From Crambe crambe (lineage: Eukaryota > Porifera > Demospongiae > Poecilosclerida > Crambeidae): a DNA stretch of 64,000 bases. A program made the position numbers and the translations under genes. This document shows, one piece after another, positions 10,831-22,400 of the stretch (the stretch's first letter is position 1; every line of letters starts with the position of its first letter). Location: assembly GCA_963924555.1 (NCBI GenBank), contig OZ004586.1, positions 992,001 to 1,056,000 of the forward strand, read 5' to 3'. The notes beneath the pieces were generated by a model. That model made no database searches and had not been told where the DNA came from. It worked only from the letters and a program-made list of their open reading frames with translations.

Positions 10831-12570
10831 ATGGCTTCCAGCAACAGTCAGCTAGCTATGACAAACGAAGATCAGCCACTTTTGGAGAGAAAACCATCCT
10901 ATTTTCGAATACTGAAGACAAGATATCGCAATACTCACAAATGTATCAGTTCCAAAGCAGCTCTTCTGATTCTCTTTTGGAGCTTTGTGATCTACATGAT
11001 ATATGCTGAAGTGTACTTCAATGGAATCCTATACATGCATGCTTTAAACATCATAAATTATTCTGGTACATTCCTAAGTCCAGGCATAATTTATAATACA
11101 GGAAATGCTTTTATAGATATTTTCTGTCCATTTGCTGGATTCTTGGCTGATATAAAATTCAATCGCTATAAGACTATTACGACTTCTTTGTACATAATGC
11201 TACCATCTGTCATAATCATGATAGTGGCCGAAGGACTTGCAGTTCCGAACATCTTCTGTTCATTCATCCAACAAGAAGCCTGCAGTAAAGGTCTTATTGT
11301 ATTGTTTTGGATTGGCATCAGCCTGTTCTTTATTTGTGAGGTCGTCTTAATGATCGGCTTTGTTGGATTCATTGCAAATATCATTCAATTTGGTCTGGAC
11401 CAACTCCATGACATGCCAGGTGAAGATCAGTCTCTCTTCATACATTGGATAGTGTGGATCTATTATCTACCCAGTTTCATTTCAGGATTGATTGCACTGC
11501 CTGCATATGTAGTGCAGCAAACACTTTCACCAAGCTTTTCTTATTTCACCATTACTCTTGTGCTACCCCTGATCCTCACCCTACTTTTGATTGGATCGCT
11601 ATGTGTAGCCCATCACAGGAAGAGGTGGTTCATCATAGATCCATTGGTTATCAATCCTTATAAACTTGTCTACAAGGTCACCAAATTTGCCCTCCAGCAT
11701 AAAATCCCTGTTTGCCGCAGTGCTTTCACTTACTGTGAAGATGAGCTTCCCTCAGGGCTGGATCTTGGCAAGAATAAATATGGGGGACCTTTCACCACAG
11801 AACAAGTGGAGGATGTCAAAACCTTTTATGGGATAGCCAAAGTACTTTTCAGCTTTGGAACAGTCTTTCTTTACTCACTTGGTGCTTCCAATCAATTCAA
11901 AGCATTCATTGAAGTTAATTCCTTTAATGACACACTGATTTGGAAAGTCACAGACGTCCCATATATAGTTATAAGTACCTTGCTCCCAGTTATCTGTATT
12001 CCTCTTTACATTTGCCTCATCCGCCCTATCTCATACTATATTCCTGGAATGCTGAAAAGAATGGGAATAGGTATGCTTCTACTACTGATAGCTCTCATCT
12101 ATTCTACATCTCTGGACACGGCATATGTAATATATGGTGATTCCTTAGGGACCAGTAACAGCAACATCTCAAACACTTTATCGCTACGTATGTACCTTTC
12201 CATAGTCATTCCGCAAAATGTTTTAGTAAGTCTGGCAAATATGATACTGCCAATTGCTGTCCTTGAGTTCATCTGTTCCCAGAGCCCCCATTCCATGAAG
12301 GGTTTATTCATAGGGTTATTGATTGCAAACTATGGACTTTATTGGTGTATATCAGTGTTCTTCTTGAAGTTAAAACATGAAAAGCCTTTTTTTCATGGTG
12401 GATTTCTCTATTACATAGTGAATATAATAATGGGTGTTATTTTCTTCGTCATCTTTGTGTTCGTTGCTAAGAAATACAAATACCGTGAGAGGGACGAGCC
12501 TTCTAATGAACATCGCTATGCTGAAGAGTACTATTCCAAGCTGGTGGATGAATCAAACATGGAGGACTAG
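10831..12570 (+). CDS. POT/PTR2 (SLC15-like) peptide transporter 3
   Basis: This is an intact, intronless gene of about 579 residues. It has the same architecture as transporter 1: cytosolic LLERKPSYFR N terminus, about 12 membrane segments, the POT-like GFLADIKFNRYKTI motif, GLDQLHDMPGEDQSLFIHWIVW, the conserved loop YGGPFTTEQVEDVKTFYGI and a charged RERDEPSNEHRYAEEYY tail. The start ATG follows AACAAG and is shared with paralogues; a GTG 15 bases upstream extends the frame but is not a plausible start. Transporters 2, 3 and 4 are much closer to each other than to 1. Its 3' flank is homologous to that of transporter 4, showing that the whole unit, including the opposing endostatin tail, was duplicated. 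Confidence 0.82.
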   Translation: MASSNSQLAMTNEDQPLLERKPSYFRILKTRYRNTHKCISSKAALLILFWSFVIYMIYAEVYFNGILYMHALNIINYSGTFLSPGIIYNTGNAFIDIFCPFAGFLADIKFNRYKTITTSLYIMLPSVIIMIVAEGLAVPNIFCSFIQQEACSKGLIVLFWIGISLFFICEVVLMIGFVGFIANIIQFGLDQLHDMPGEDQSLFIHWIVWIYYLPSFISGLIALPAYVVQQTLSPSFSYFTITLVLPLILTLLLIGSLCVAHHRKRWFIIDPLVINPYKLVYKVTKFALQHKIPVCRSAFTYCEDELPSGLDLGKNKYGGPFTTEQVEDVKTFYGIAKVLFSFGTVFLYSLGASNQFKAFIEVNSFNDTLIWKVTDVPYIVISTLLPVICIPLYICLIRPISYYIPGMLKRMGIGMLLLLIALIYSTSLDTAYVIYGDSLGTSNSNISNTLSLRMYLSIVIPQNVLVSLANMILPIAVLEFICSQSPHSMKGLFIGLLIANYGLYWCISVFFLKLKHEKPFFHGGFLYYIVNIIMGVIFFVIFVFVAKKYKYRERDEPSNEHRYAEEYYSKLVDESNMED

Positions 12571-12879
12571 CTAACTAGTATACATACCTATTACATCTCC
12601 ATTAACTTTATATATGATATTCAAGTGTGATTTTATTGTTGTGTAAGAGTAGCTATGATGTATCCTCATTTTGTGTTCACCATACCTAATAGGCCAGGTT
12701 CAGAATGCAGAGTTTAGTGGGTTCAGGAAGTACATTATTACAACGGCTCATGAACTGCAATGAACTTTATGCACAAATTAAGCAGCATACTGATATTAAG
12801 GTTGTGTCATAAGATTGATCATCAATTATTATTTGGCTAAGAGTACGTAAGTGGAATAATAAAATTGCTTATGATGTTA

Positions 12880-14285
12880 CTGAAAAAGTATCTGTTAGTT
12901 GCACTTGCATGCACAAGAAGGTCACATGACTCCTAGAGTCGCAAGGGACTAGATCATCTTGCAGGAAACTCAGTTTGTCCCTTCCTTTTCTGAAAATCGT
13001 GGCTGTTCCCATGAGCTGAGGTGAAGTGCTTGTTCATGAGTTACAATGCTCATCACATCTCTCCCAGAGCCATGCCAAAAATCATTCCTACACAAAGAAA
13101 AGAGTCAGAATTGTGCATTATGCTAAACATCTTTCTCTATGGAAATACTTTAGTACCAAGGAGATTGCCTTCCATCAGCAGTGAGCAGTAAACTCTGCAG
13201 GTGCTCATTTGTGTACCACCTGGTGAGGAGACTTTTCCATGATGATGCAATAATTTCTCCCTGCAGCATATAATCACATATTTAAAAGATATGATAACTA
13301 GTACTCTCTAGGTAAGGATGGCACGAGACACAGGTGGCACATACTCTGGGATTTATCACTGGGAAATCCACTCTATTTTGGTGGTGAAGAATACGTCTCA
13401 ATGGACGTTGTGAAGATGAGACCAATGCCACAAAAGTTCCTGGGAGTTCAAAATTCCAGGCCTCTTTCTGGCACATAAGGTCTGGATCAAGAGTTTGAGG
13501 TATACTGGTTTCGAGGATCACGAGTAGAAATATTAGTTGCAACTAGTACAAGCACCTTAAGAGTTCATAAAAGCAATATGAGTGATCTTATGATGGTGAA
13601 TGATTGAAAATTTACTGCTAATGGTTGACATTTTGAAGTATCGTAAGTACATAGACTTGTGCATGACAAACTGCCAATGTACCTGAATAAGAAATCAACG
13701 AAAAGCTATGACATTTTTAGCTATCTATGAAGGAAAGACTATGCAAGTCTCTATTTAAACTCTGACAAGTGTGCTCTCCCAAGGAATCTCCATCACAATC
13801 TTCTCCATTCTCAAGGATATTATTCCCACACTACAAAATCAGAACATAGCTAGATAACTTGAGGAACTCTGTAGAATCCACTCCTTTGAATAATTATTAT
13901 ATTAGATTAATTAGGACCAAGCTCCTTTTCCACGTTGGGCTGGTGTTGTTCTGAATTTGGCATGTCACTCACTTTTGAACTCTCATAGTTGATGATATTC
14001 AACTCAAATGTGTCCCTTTTGGAAATTCTTGTTTTCCTGGACTCGACACTCGACTCCACCTAAAAAATCATCTATACTGTATAACAAAGCCACGCACTGG
14101 AAGTTCAATAGATTTACCTGGACACGTTGCCATCCTGCAGGGGTATAGACGTGGGGAATCTTTGTATCAAGGACATATGCAATGAGTCCTATCATTGGTC
14201 TAGTGCTGGAGGATGAGGACTCGATCTGCATCAAAAGACAATGCATAATCAAGATACACCGTGAGTCTTCTACTTGGAAGCCACT
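12880..14285 (-). pseudogene. Collagen trimerisation-hinge-endostatin tail, broken second copy
   Basis: This copy contains homologues of every tail exon of collagen gene B. They are the trimerisation exon (about 14117-14240, [20 protein letters not shown]), Cys-rich hinge exons (about 13765-13840 and 13620-13690), the endostatin exon with [15 protein letters not shown] (about 13350-13510), the GEIIASSW exon (about 13195-13270) and the last exon (about 12900-13105). The last exon has a 10-base deletion after WHGSGRD and a TGG to TGA change, so endostatin cannot be completed. No Gly-X-Y exons lie upstream before transporter 4, so it has no collagen body of its own. Confidence 0.8.
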
Positions 14286-14468
14286 CTCTAGTCGTATTAA
14301 TCTATACTATAACAGCTTCTACTGCTGATAACCCACATCTCTGATATAATAAGTGTTGTTCTTTAGAGTAAGCTGTAATTTAATTTTCTCCATGTGCACA
14401 TTATTAAACTAGCTTAATTAAGTGAAAATATTTTCAATATTTTTTGTATTTTCAGGGTATAGCTACTG

Positions 14469-14772
14469 CAGGGGCGGATCCAAGGGAGTGGCATTGGGGG
14501 CAGATGCCCCCCCCCCCCCCCCCCCCTTTTATAGCAAGTTGCGGTAGCTGTAACTTGACTAGCTAACCTTCGCTCCTGCAGCCAGGCACAGTGCTCCTGC
14601 AGCTAGTAAGTTGTAGTAGCTTAATAAACTAGCTAACCTTCGGCTTCGCTGCAGCCAGGTTTGTTTTATAAAGCACATCCTATTAAAGTGGGCGTGGTCT
14701 TTTAAAATTTTCTCCGCGCTTGCGCGCGGATCTGAAATGCCCCCTCCTTTCGAAATCCTGAATCCGCCCCTG
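14469..14772. mobile_element. MITE with CAGGGGCGGAT termini (hAT-like)
   Basis: The left end CAGGGGCGGATCCAAGGG and the reverse complement of the right end, CAGGGGCGGATTCAGG, match the common hAT-type MITE terminus. The flanking octamers AGCTACTG (14461-14468) and AGCTAGCT (14773-14780) are a weak candidate target duplication. A poly-C run lies inside. The element is about 100 bases upstream of the transporter 4 start codon. Confidence 0.65.
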
Positions 14773-14868
14773 AGCTAGCTAGCTAGATAGCTAGAAAAGG
14801 CGCCTGCGAGAAACATTTTGGTAGCTAGCTATAATGTAGACTGTTGTTCCTGAGTTGTGATAGACGAG

Positions 14869-16599
14869 ATGGCTTCCAACAACAGTCGGCTAACTATAAC
14901 AAACGAAGATCAGCCACTTTTGGAGAGAAAACCATCCTATTTTCGAATGCTGAAGACAAGATATCGCAATACTCACAAATGTATCAGTTCCAAAGCAGCT
15001 CTTCTGATCCTCTTCTGGACCTTTGTGGTATGCACAATAACTTCGGAAGTATTCATCAATGTATTCCTATATATAAAAGCTTTAGGGTTCAACTCAAATC
15101 TAGCCATTATTTTTAATGGTGGAAGTGCTCTTATAAATATTTTCTGCCCTTTGGCTGGGTTCTTGGCCGATGTCAAATTCAGTCGCTATAAGACTATCAT
15201 GACTTCTTTTTATATAATGTTACCATTTGTCATCATCATGATAGTGGCCAAGGGACTTGCAATTACGGATATCTACTGTTTCTTCATCCAACAAGAAGCC
15301 TGCAGTGAAGGTATTCTTGTACTGTTTTGGATTGGCATTGGCCTGTTCTTTATTTGTGAGGTTATCTTTATGATTGGCTCTGTTGGATTCATTGCAAATG
15401 TCCTTCAATTTGGTCTGGACCAACTCCATGACACACCAGCTGAAGATCAATCTCTCTTTATACATTGGATAGTGTGGATCTTTTATCTGTCCTTGTTATT
15501 TAATTTTAGTATACTTGATAAGGCAGTGCTGGTGCTAGCACTTCCACCAAGCTATTATTATTTCAACATAACTTATAGTCTTTTAGTACCCCTGATCCTC
15601 ATCTCATTTCTTTTTGGATCACTATGTGTAGCCCATCGCAGGAAGAGGTGGTTCATCATGGATCCCTTGGTTATCAATCCTTATAAATCTATCTACAAGG
15701 TCACCAAATTTTCCCTCCAGCATAAAATCCCTGTTCACCGCAGTGCTTTCACTTACTGTGAAGACGAGCTTCCCTCAGGACTGGATCTTGGCAAGAATAA
15801 GTATGGGGGACCTTTCACCACAGAACAAGTGGAGGATGTCAAAACCTTTTATGGGATAGCCAAAGTACTCTTCAGCTTTGGAACAGTTTTTCTCTACTCA
15901 CTTGCTGCTGCCAATACATCCAAAGTATTCCCTGAAGTCAAATTATTTAATCACACACTGATAGTAGACCTCTCACCCTTACTCATGTATTATTCACTCC
16001 CAGTTATCAGTATTCCTCTTTACATTTGCCTCATCCGTCCTATCTTCTCTTACTATATTCCTGGAATGCTGAAAAGAATGGGAATAGGTATGCTTCTACT
16101 GCTGATATCACTCGTCTACTCCACAGTTCTGGACACAGCATATTATGTACTGTATGACTCTTCCTCAGGGACCAATAGCAGCAACCTCTCAAACACTCTA
16201 TCATTTTCACCTCAAGTTATGTACTTTTCCATAGTCATTCCACAAGTTATGTTAGTAAGTCTCGCAAATATGATACTGCCTATTGCTGTCCTTGAGTTCA
16301 TCTGTTCCCAGAGCCCCCGTTCCATGAAGGGTTTATTCATAGGGCTATTGATCGCAAACTATGCATTCTATTGGTGCATTTCAACATTCTTCTTGCTGTT
16401 GAAATTTAAAAAAACTTACTTTCATGGTGGATTTGTCTATTACATAGTGAATATAATAATGGGTGTTATCTTCTTCGTCATCTTTGTGTTCGTTGCTAAG
16501 AAATACAAATACCGTGAGAGGGACGAGCCTTCTAATGAACGTCGCTATGCTGAAGAGTACTATTCCAAGCTGGTGGATGAATCAAACATGGAGGACTAG
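14869..16599 (+). CDS. POT/PTR2 (SLC15-like) peptide transporter 4
   Basis: This is an intact, intronless gene of about 576 residues and the closest paralogue of transporter 3. It carries GFLADVKFSRYKTI (POT-like motif), GLDQLHDTPAEDQSLFIHW, the conserved YGGPFTTEQVEDVKTFYGI loop and the SNERRYAEEYYSKLVDES tail. The tail and stop context are identical to transporter 3 (NMED, TAG, then CTAACTAGT). Differences concentrate in extracytosolic loops and TM1-2, as expected if substrate contacts diverge after duplication. The promoter contains a MITE (14469-14772). The gene converges on the intact endostatin end of collagen gene B, about 300 bases away. Confidence 0.82.
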   Translation: MASNNSRLTITNEDQPLLERKPSYFRMLKTRYRNTHKCISSKAALLILFWTFVVCTITSEVFINVFLYIKALGFNSNLAIIFNGGSALINIFCPLAGFLADVKFSRYKTIMTSFYIMLPFVIIMIVAKGLAITDIYCFFIQQEACSEGILVLFWIGIGLFFICEVIFMIGSVGFIANVLQFGLDQLHDTPAEDQSLFIHWIVWIFYLSLLFNFSILDKAVLVLALPPSYYYFNITYSLLVPLILISFLFGSLCVAHRRKRWFIMDPLVINPYKSIYKVTKFSLQHKIPVHRSAFTYCEDELPSGLDLGKNKYGGPFTTEQVEDVKTFYGIAKVLFSFGTVFLYSLAAANTSKVFPEVKLFNHTLIVDLSPLLMYYSLPVISIPLYICLIRPIFSYYIPGMLKRMGIGMLLLLISLVYSTVLDTAYYVLYDSSSGTNSSNLSNTLSFSPQVMYFSIVIPQVMLVSLANMILPIAVLEFICSQSPRSMKGLFIGLLIANYAFYWCISTFFLLLKFKKTYFHGGFVYYIVNIIMGVIFFVIFVFVAKKYKYRERDEPSNERRYAEEYYSKLVDESNMED

Positions 16600-16907
16600 C
16601 TAACTAGTATACATACCTATTACATCTCCATTAACTTTATATGATATTCAAGTGTGATGTATTGTTCTGTAAGAGTAGCTATGATGTATCCTCATTTTGT
16701 GTTCACCATACCTAATAGGCCAGGTTCAGAGTGCAGAGTTCAGTGGGTTCAGGAAGTACATTATTACAACGGCTCATGAACTGCAATGAACTTTATGCAC
16801 AAATTAAGCAGCATACTGATATTAAGGTTGTGTCATAAGATTGATCATCAATTGTTATTTGGCTAAGAGTACGTAGCTAAGTGAAATAATAAAATTGCTA
16901 ATTTTGC

Positions 16908-17545
16908 TTATGATGTTACTGAAAAAGTATCTGTTAGTTGCACTTGCATGCACAAGAAGGTCACATGACTCCTAGAGTCGCAAGGGACTAGATCATCTTG
17001 CAGGAAACTCAGTTTGTCTCTTCCTTTTCTGAAAATCGTGGCTGTTCCCATGAGCTGAGGTGAAGTGCTTGTCCATGAGTTACAATGCTCATCACTGCTG
17101 GAACCATCTCTCCCAGAGCCATGCCAAAAACCATTCCTACACAAAGAAAAGAGTCAGAATTGTGCATTATGCTAAACATCTTTCTCTATGGAAATATTTT
17201 AGTACCAAGGAGATTGCCTTCCATCAGCAGTGAGCAGTAAACTCTGCAGGTGCTCATTTCTGTACTCCCCGGTGAGGAGATTTTTCCATGATGATGCAAT
17301 AATTTCTCCCTGCAGCATATAATTACATATTTAACTAGTACTCTTTAAGTAGGGATGGCACGAGACACAGCTGGCACATACTCTGGGATTTATCACTGGG
17401 AAATCCACTCTATTTCGGTGGTGAAGAATACGTCTCAATGGACGTTGTGAAGATGAGATCAATGCCACAAAAGTTCCTGGGAGTTCAAAATTCCAGGCCT
17501 CCTTCTGACACATAAGGTCTGGATCAAGAGTTTGAGGTATACTGC
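16908..17545 (-). other. Endostatin domain exons of collagen B
   Basis: There are three exons. About 17382-17540 reads [20 protein letters not shown]...VDFPVINPR, matching the vertebrate endostatin [20 protein letters not shown]...VPIVN pattern. About 17215-17313 reads [14 protein letters not shown]...[11 protein letters not shown], matching the 'LFPSWEALFSG...FSFDGK' region. 16908-17140 reads [19 protein letters not shown]...[12 protein letters not shown], matching 'VWHGSDPNGRRL..YCETW...SCHHAYIVLC'. The four Cys of endostatin are placed as expected. A zinc-binding N-terminal His cluster is not obvious. This is the only complete copy of three in the window. Confidence 0.85.
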
Positions 17546-19396
17546 TTGGATGGTTTCGAGAGTCATGAGTAGAAATATTAGTTGCAAATACAAGCACCTT
17601 AAGAGTTCATAAAAGCACAATAATATAAGTGATCTTATGATGGTGAATGATTAAAAACTTACTGCTAATGGTTGACATCTTGAAGTATCGTAAGTACATA
17701 GACTTGTGCATGACAAACTGCCAATGTACCTGAATAAGAAATCAACAAAGCTGTAGCTAACATTCTTAGCTAGCTATCCATGAAGGAAAGGTAGCTTACG
17801 GCAAGTCTTTATTTAAGCTCTGGCAAGTGTGCTCTCCCAAGGTATCTCCATCACAATCTTCTCCATTTTCAAGGATATTATTTCCACACTACAAAATCAG
17901 AACATACGTAGCTAGGTAACTTGATGAACTCTGTAGAATCCACTCCTTTGCTAGATTAATTAGGACCAAGCTCCTTTTCCACATTGGGCTGGTGTTGTTC
18001 TGAATTTGGCATGTCACTCACTTTCGAACTCTCATAGTTGATATTCAACTCAAACACGTCCCTTTTGGAAATTCTTGTTTTCCTGGATTCGACACTTGAC
18101 TCCACCTAAAATCATCTATACTGTATAACAAACTGGAAGTTCAATAGATTTACCTGGACACGTTGCCATCCTGCAGGGGTATAGACGTAGGGAGTCTTTG
18201 TATCAAGGACATATGCAACGAGTCCTATCATTGGTCTAGTGCTGGAGGAATTGAGAGCCTCAAAGGAACAGTACGTCTTAATCTTTGTAATGCAAGAGAC
18301 AGCAAAAATAATAATTGTTAATTGCATGTGACTATCTTATTTACTGTCAGATTTCCTGGTATTCCCATGTTTCCAATTTCTCCTTGTTCCCCTTTCATCC
18401 CTAGGGGACCTTGTGATCCTACGACTCCCTGCACTCCCTTGCTTCCTTTTGAACCCTGTGTCCCTTGACTTCCGCGTGGTCCTTGCTGACCAGGAGGTCC
18501 ACGGGGGCCAATTATTCCAGCATCACCCTGTTCTCCATTTGGACCAGCAATGCCTAGAATGCATGCATGCTTAATGATTACTTTATGTATACTCTCTTTC
18601 TCTAATTAATGCTCACCGGGATCACCTTTTTCTCCCTTAGAACCTGAAACACCATCTTCTCCTTTCACTCCTTTCTCTCCATTCATACCAGGTTCTCCAG
18701 GGTCACCACGAATCCCTTAAAAGACATGACAACATTGATGGAACCATCTTCTAGACACCTTTAATTTACAGTAAGTACCTTCATTTCCCACATCTCCTTT
18801 CCTCCCACGAGCCCCTGCAAGACCAGTCTGGCCGGGGGGACCAACATCACCCACTTGTCCCATGGAACCTCTATCGCCCTTCTCACCAGGGGGCCCAGTA
18901 TCACCAATATCTGTCAGTGAGTGAAAGTAACAGTAAAAAGTAACAAAATGTGGTGCAGGAATAATCAAGACACTCTTTATGTGATTGGCCAGTTATGGCA
19001 TTCAGGTAAAGTAATGTGTTTATGTAGCTATGACAGTACTTATTAGGACTCCACAGCTCCCAGGATTTCCCTTCTCTCCAATTGATCCATTGAGACCCTG
19101 TTGAATTGTTGTAACCATGGTTATGTGCTCATTAGATGCCTGTTCAATATTGCTCACCCTGTCTCCTGGCATTCCGTCTATTCCATCCCTCCCATCAGTT
19201 CCATTGAACCCTGGGGCTCCTGGAGCCCCCATGGGACCCAGAGCCCCCGGCACTCCAGATATACCCACATTTCCATTGGGACCTGGGAATCCAATGGGTC
19301 CCGATCGTCCTGGGGCACCTGGTATACCATCAACCCCATTCATGCCATCAAATCCATCTGCAAGAAAACGGTGAGTTGTTATTGTTTTTGTTGTTT

Positions 19397-19434
<38 letters not shown>

Positions 19435-22400
19435 ACTACCTTCCCCAGGCATTCCATCTTGGCCTGGTCTTCCTGGAGCCATCAATCCCATCATCCCCTC
19501 CATTCCTGGTTGCCCTTTTTCCCCGGGGAAACCAGGAGGACCAATGGGACCACGTGGACCCATTGGTCCCCGAGCACCTAGGGGTCCAGATCTTCCATCA
19601 GTGCTATCAAATCCAGGATCACCCACTTGTCCCTTTCTTCCCATTCGTCCTCGAGGGCCATTTTGTCCAGACCTTCCCTGCAATGCATATTTTGAGCATC
19701 CTGAGAATGCATGTTGCCCCTAACATAGACCCCACCCCCTGGCAACAATCCCACGAGGCACAATATGTACACTCACACGTTGGCCTTTTGCTCCTTCTTC
19801 CCCAAAACTTCCATCCACTCCACTTTCTCCTTTCTCTCCTTTGCTTCCTTGAGTTCCGTTAGTCCCAGGATCACCCATCAGACCTGGAGAACCTGCCGCT
19901 CCCATCGTACCAGGCATCCCTAATAAGACAATTTCATTTAAAAAATCATCTAATTAACATCTCATCTCAATTTGAATGAACCTGCAAGTCCTGATAACCC
20001 TTCCTCCCCTTTGCCTCCCTTCATTCCTCTTGGGCCAGTGCCTCCATCTATACCAGCTGGGCCCACAGCCCCCTTTTCTCCACGAGGTCCAAACACCCCT
20101 GGCTCACCCTTCAAAACAAAAGAAACAGAATTAGCTAGCTATAGCTGCAAGCATCGAGTGTCTGTGATGAACATACCTTAGAACCTTTTACTCCCTGTAT
20201 TTAAAAAAAAATGCATTCAATACTCCAGCCCATAATGTATGTACGTATGGTAAGGCATGATTCCATTAAATGCTCACCCTTTCTTATTTGATAAGGTTAT
20301 GTCATGTCTTACCGGCATTCCTGCTCTGCCTTTCATACCCTGTGGACCACGTGCACCTTTGGTACCCTATTGGAAGAGAGTATGAAGATTAAAAGGTTTC
20401 TGTGCATAATGGAGTTGATTTTTACGTACATTAGCTCCTGGTGATCCTCGTCCCCCCGGGTCTCCAGCCTCTCCCTTAGGACCAGGAAGTCCTGGTCGAC
20501 CCTAAAATGCAGAATGCATCTCAAACATAGGCAGAGATAATTAAACAAGGACGAACCTGAGGACCAACCCCCATGTCACCTTTAATACCCTACCAGAGAG
20601 AGAATTAAGAAGACTAAATATTATTCCCTTCCTATAAGTATTCACTTGTTACCTTCATTCCTGGAGGTCCAGGTACTCCTTTCCGTCCAACAGTACCACT
20701 ATCACCTGTATCACCTCTCATGCCCTACAGGTTCAAAGTACAAATATGTGCATATGACACCATGAGGTCCCAAACATACACAAATTCATACATGCAGCCG
20801 TTCTTACCTTGATTCCAGTTAGTCCAGCTCTGCCATCAATTCCAGGAGGTCCTTGAGTGCCATTTTGTCCCTAGTGATAACAATATGACTAAAATCCTTA
20901 GCTAACTAGAGGCCAGTTCATGCTGGAAAATGCGATTTGCCAACTTACTGGTGCTCCCTGAGCTCCTTGGCTGCCATTTCTGCCTGGTATTCCAGGCATC
21001 CCATCCACACCAGGGAGACCCTGTTCATTATAAACAAACAAGCGTTCCTCTATTAATACTTCATTATGATCGAATTTACTTACCTTAGCTCCAGGAGTAC
21101 CTCTAGCTCCTACCAGCCCTGGGGCACCATCACTATCAGCATCAAAGCCTGGTTCACCCTGTTAAATAAAAGTACACCATCTCTTTGCAGTCAATGTACG
21201 TAATTATACACTTTGTCCTTACCGGTGGACCAGAATCACCCTTCATTCCCATCTCACCCTTTTCACCTTTTAGCCCATCGCTACCCTAAGATGATAACAT
21301 AGTAAGGTGTATGTGAGTTCAAGTACTGTAATTCATGAAATACATCATAGTATGACATACGTTTTTTCCCATGCGTCCATTTGCTCCAGGGACTCCTTTC
21401 TCTCCTTTTATTCCTCTGCTTCCCCTGACCCCTGGTTCCCCCTGTGTACCGTCAGTACCATTCACACCAGGATTGCCTCGATCACCCTGTTCATCATGAC
21501 AACATACAAGATAAAGGGGTCTCTGGTTTGCCGTCACTTGCAAACTTACAGGAGGACCAACACCTCCTGCCATTCCCTTTGGACCAGGAACACCAGGAGC
21601 TCCGGGAAATCCCTATTATGTACATACATACATACCAGATCATGTGACTACTCATATGCATAATATAACTATGCTCTTACAGGATCCCCAACTCTGCCTT
21701 CATTGCCATTGGTCCCTGGCACTCCATCTAAACCATCAAAACCTGATATACCCTGCACATGGAGAAGACATCAAAATCAGCTTGATGGTCAATGGCCAGT
21801 CTCACTGGTATTCCTTTTGAACCAGGAGTGCCTGGCATTCCATCAACTCCATCAACTCCATCAACACCATCTGTTCCAGGAAGAGCCTAAAATAGACAAA
21901 AAGAACTCAGATTAGGGTGCATCATTTAATTATGGGAAAGTATATAGCTGCAGACAATTTGTAAGGAGAGATAAAACTGATCCATGATCTTACATCTAGT
22001 CCAGTGATTCCTTGGGCACCTCCGATGCCAGGTTCTCCGATGAACCCTTGTGGGCCCATTTCCCCCTTCGATCCCTATACCATTGAATATACCATTGAAG
22101 ACAGTAATGGGCTGGTATCTAAAGGTTACATCCTTACCTTAGTTCCAGGGACTCCAGTTTGTCCCACCTCTCCATTATCCCCTTGAGGCCCAATAGGTCC
22201 TTGAAGGCCCTGAAGAATGAGCAGAGTGTACATGGTAACAATCAGGAATCTTCCATCAAAGGACAAACCCGAACATGCTAGCTATAGTAACAAACTTGTT
22301 CTCGTGCTTACCATCATTCCCGGTTCACCCTTCTCTCTTCCTTGTTCACCTTTGTCACCTCTCATTCCACGAGGTCCCTGCCAAGATAAAGAGCTGATCA

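Noticed and set aside
19101..19862. 253-codon + strand open frame
   Set aside because: It is the antisense of Gly-X-Y collagen exons (Pro-rich mirror frames) and crosses an intron with a TTG repeat.
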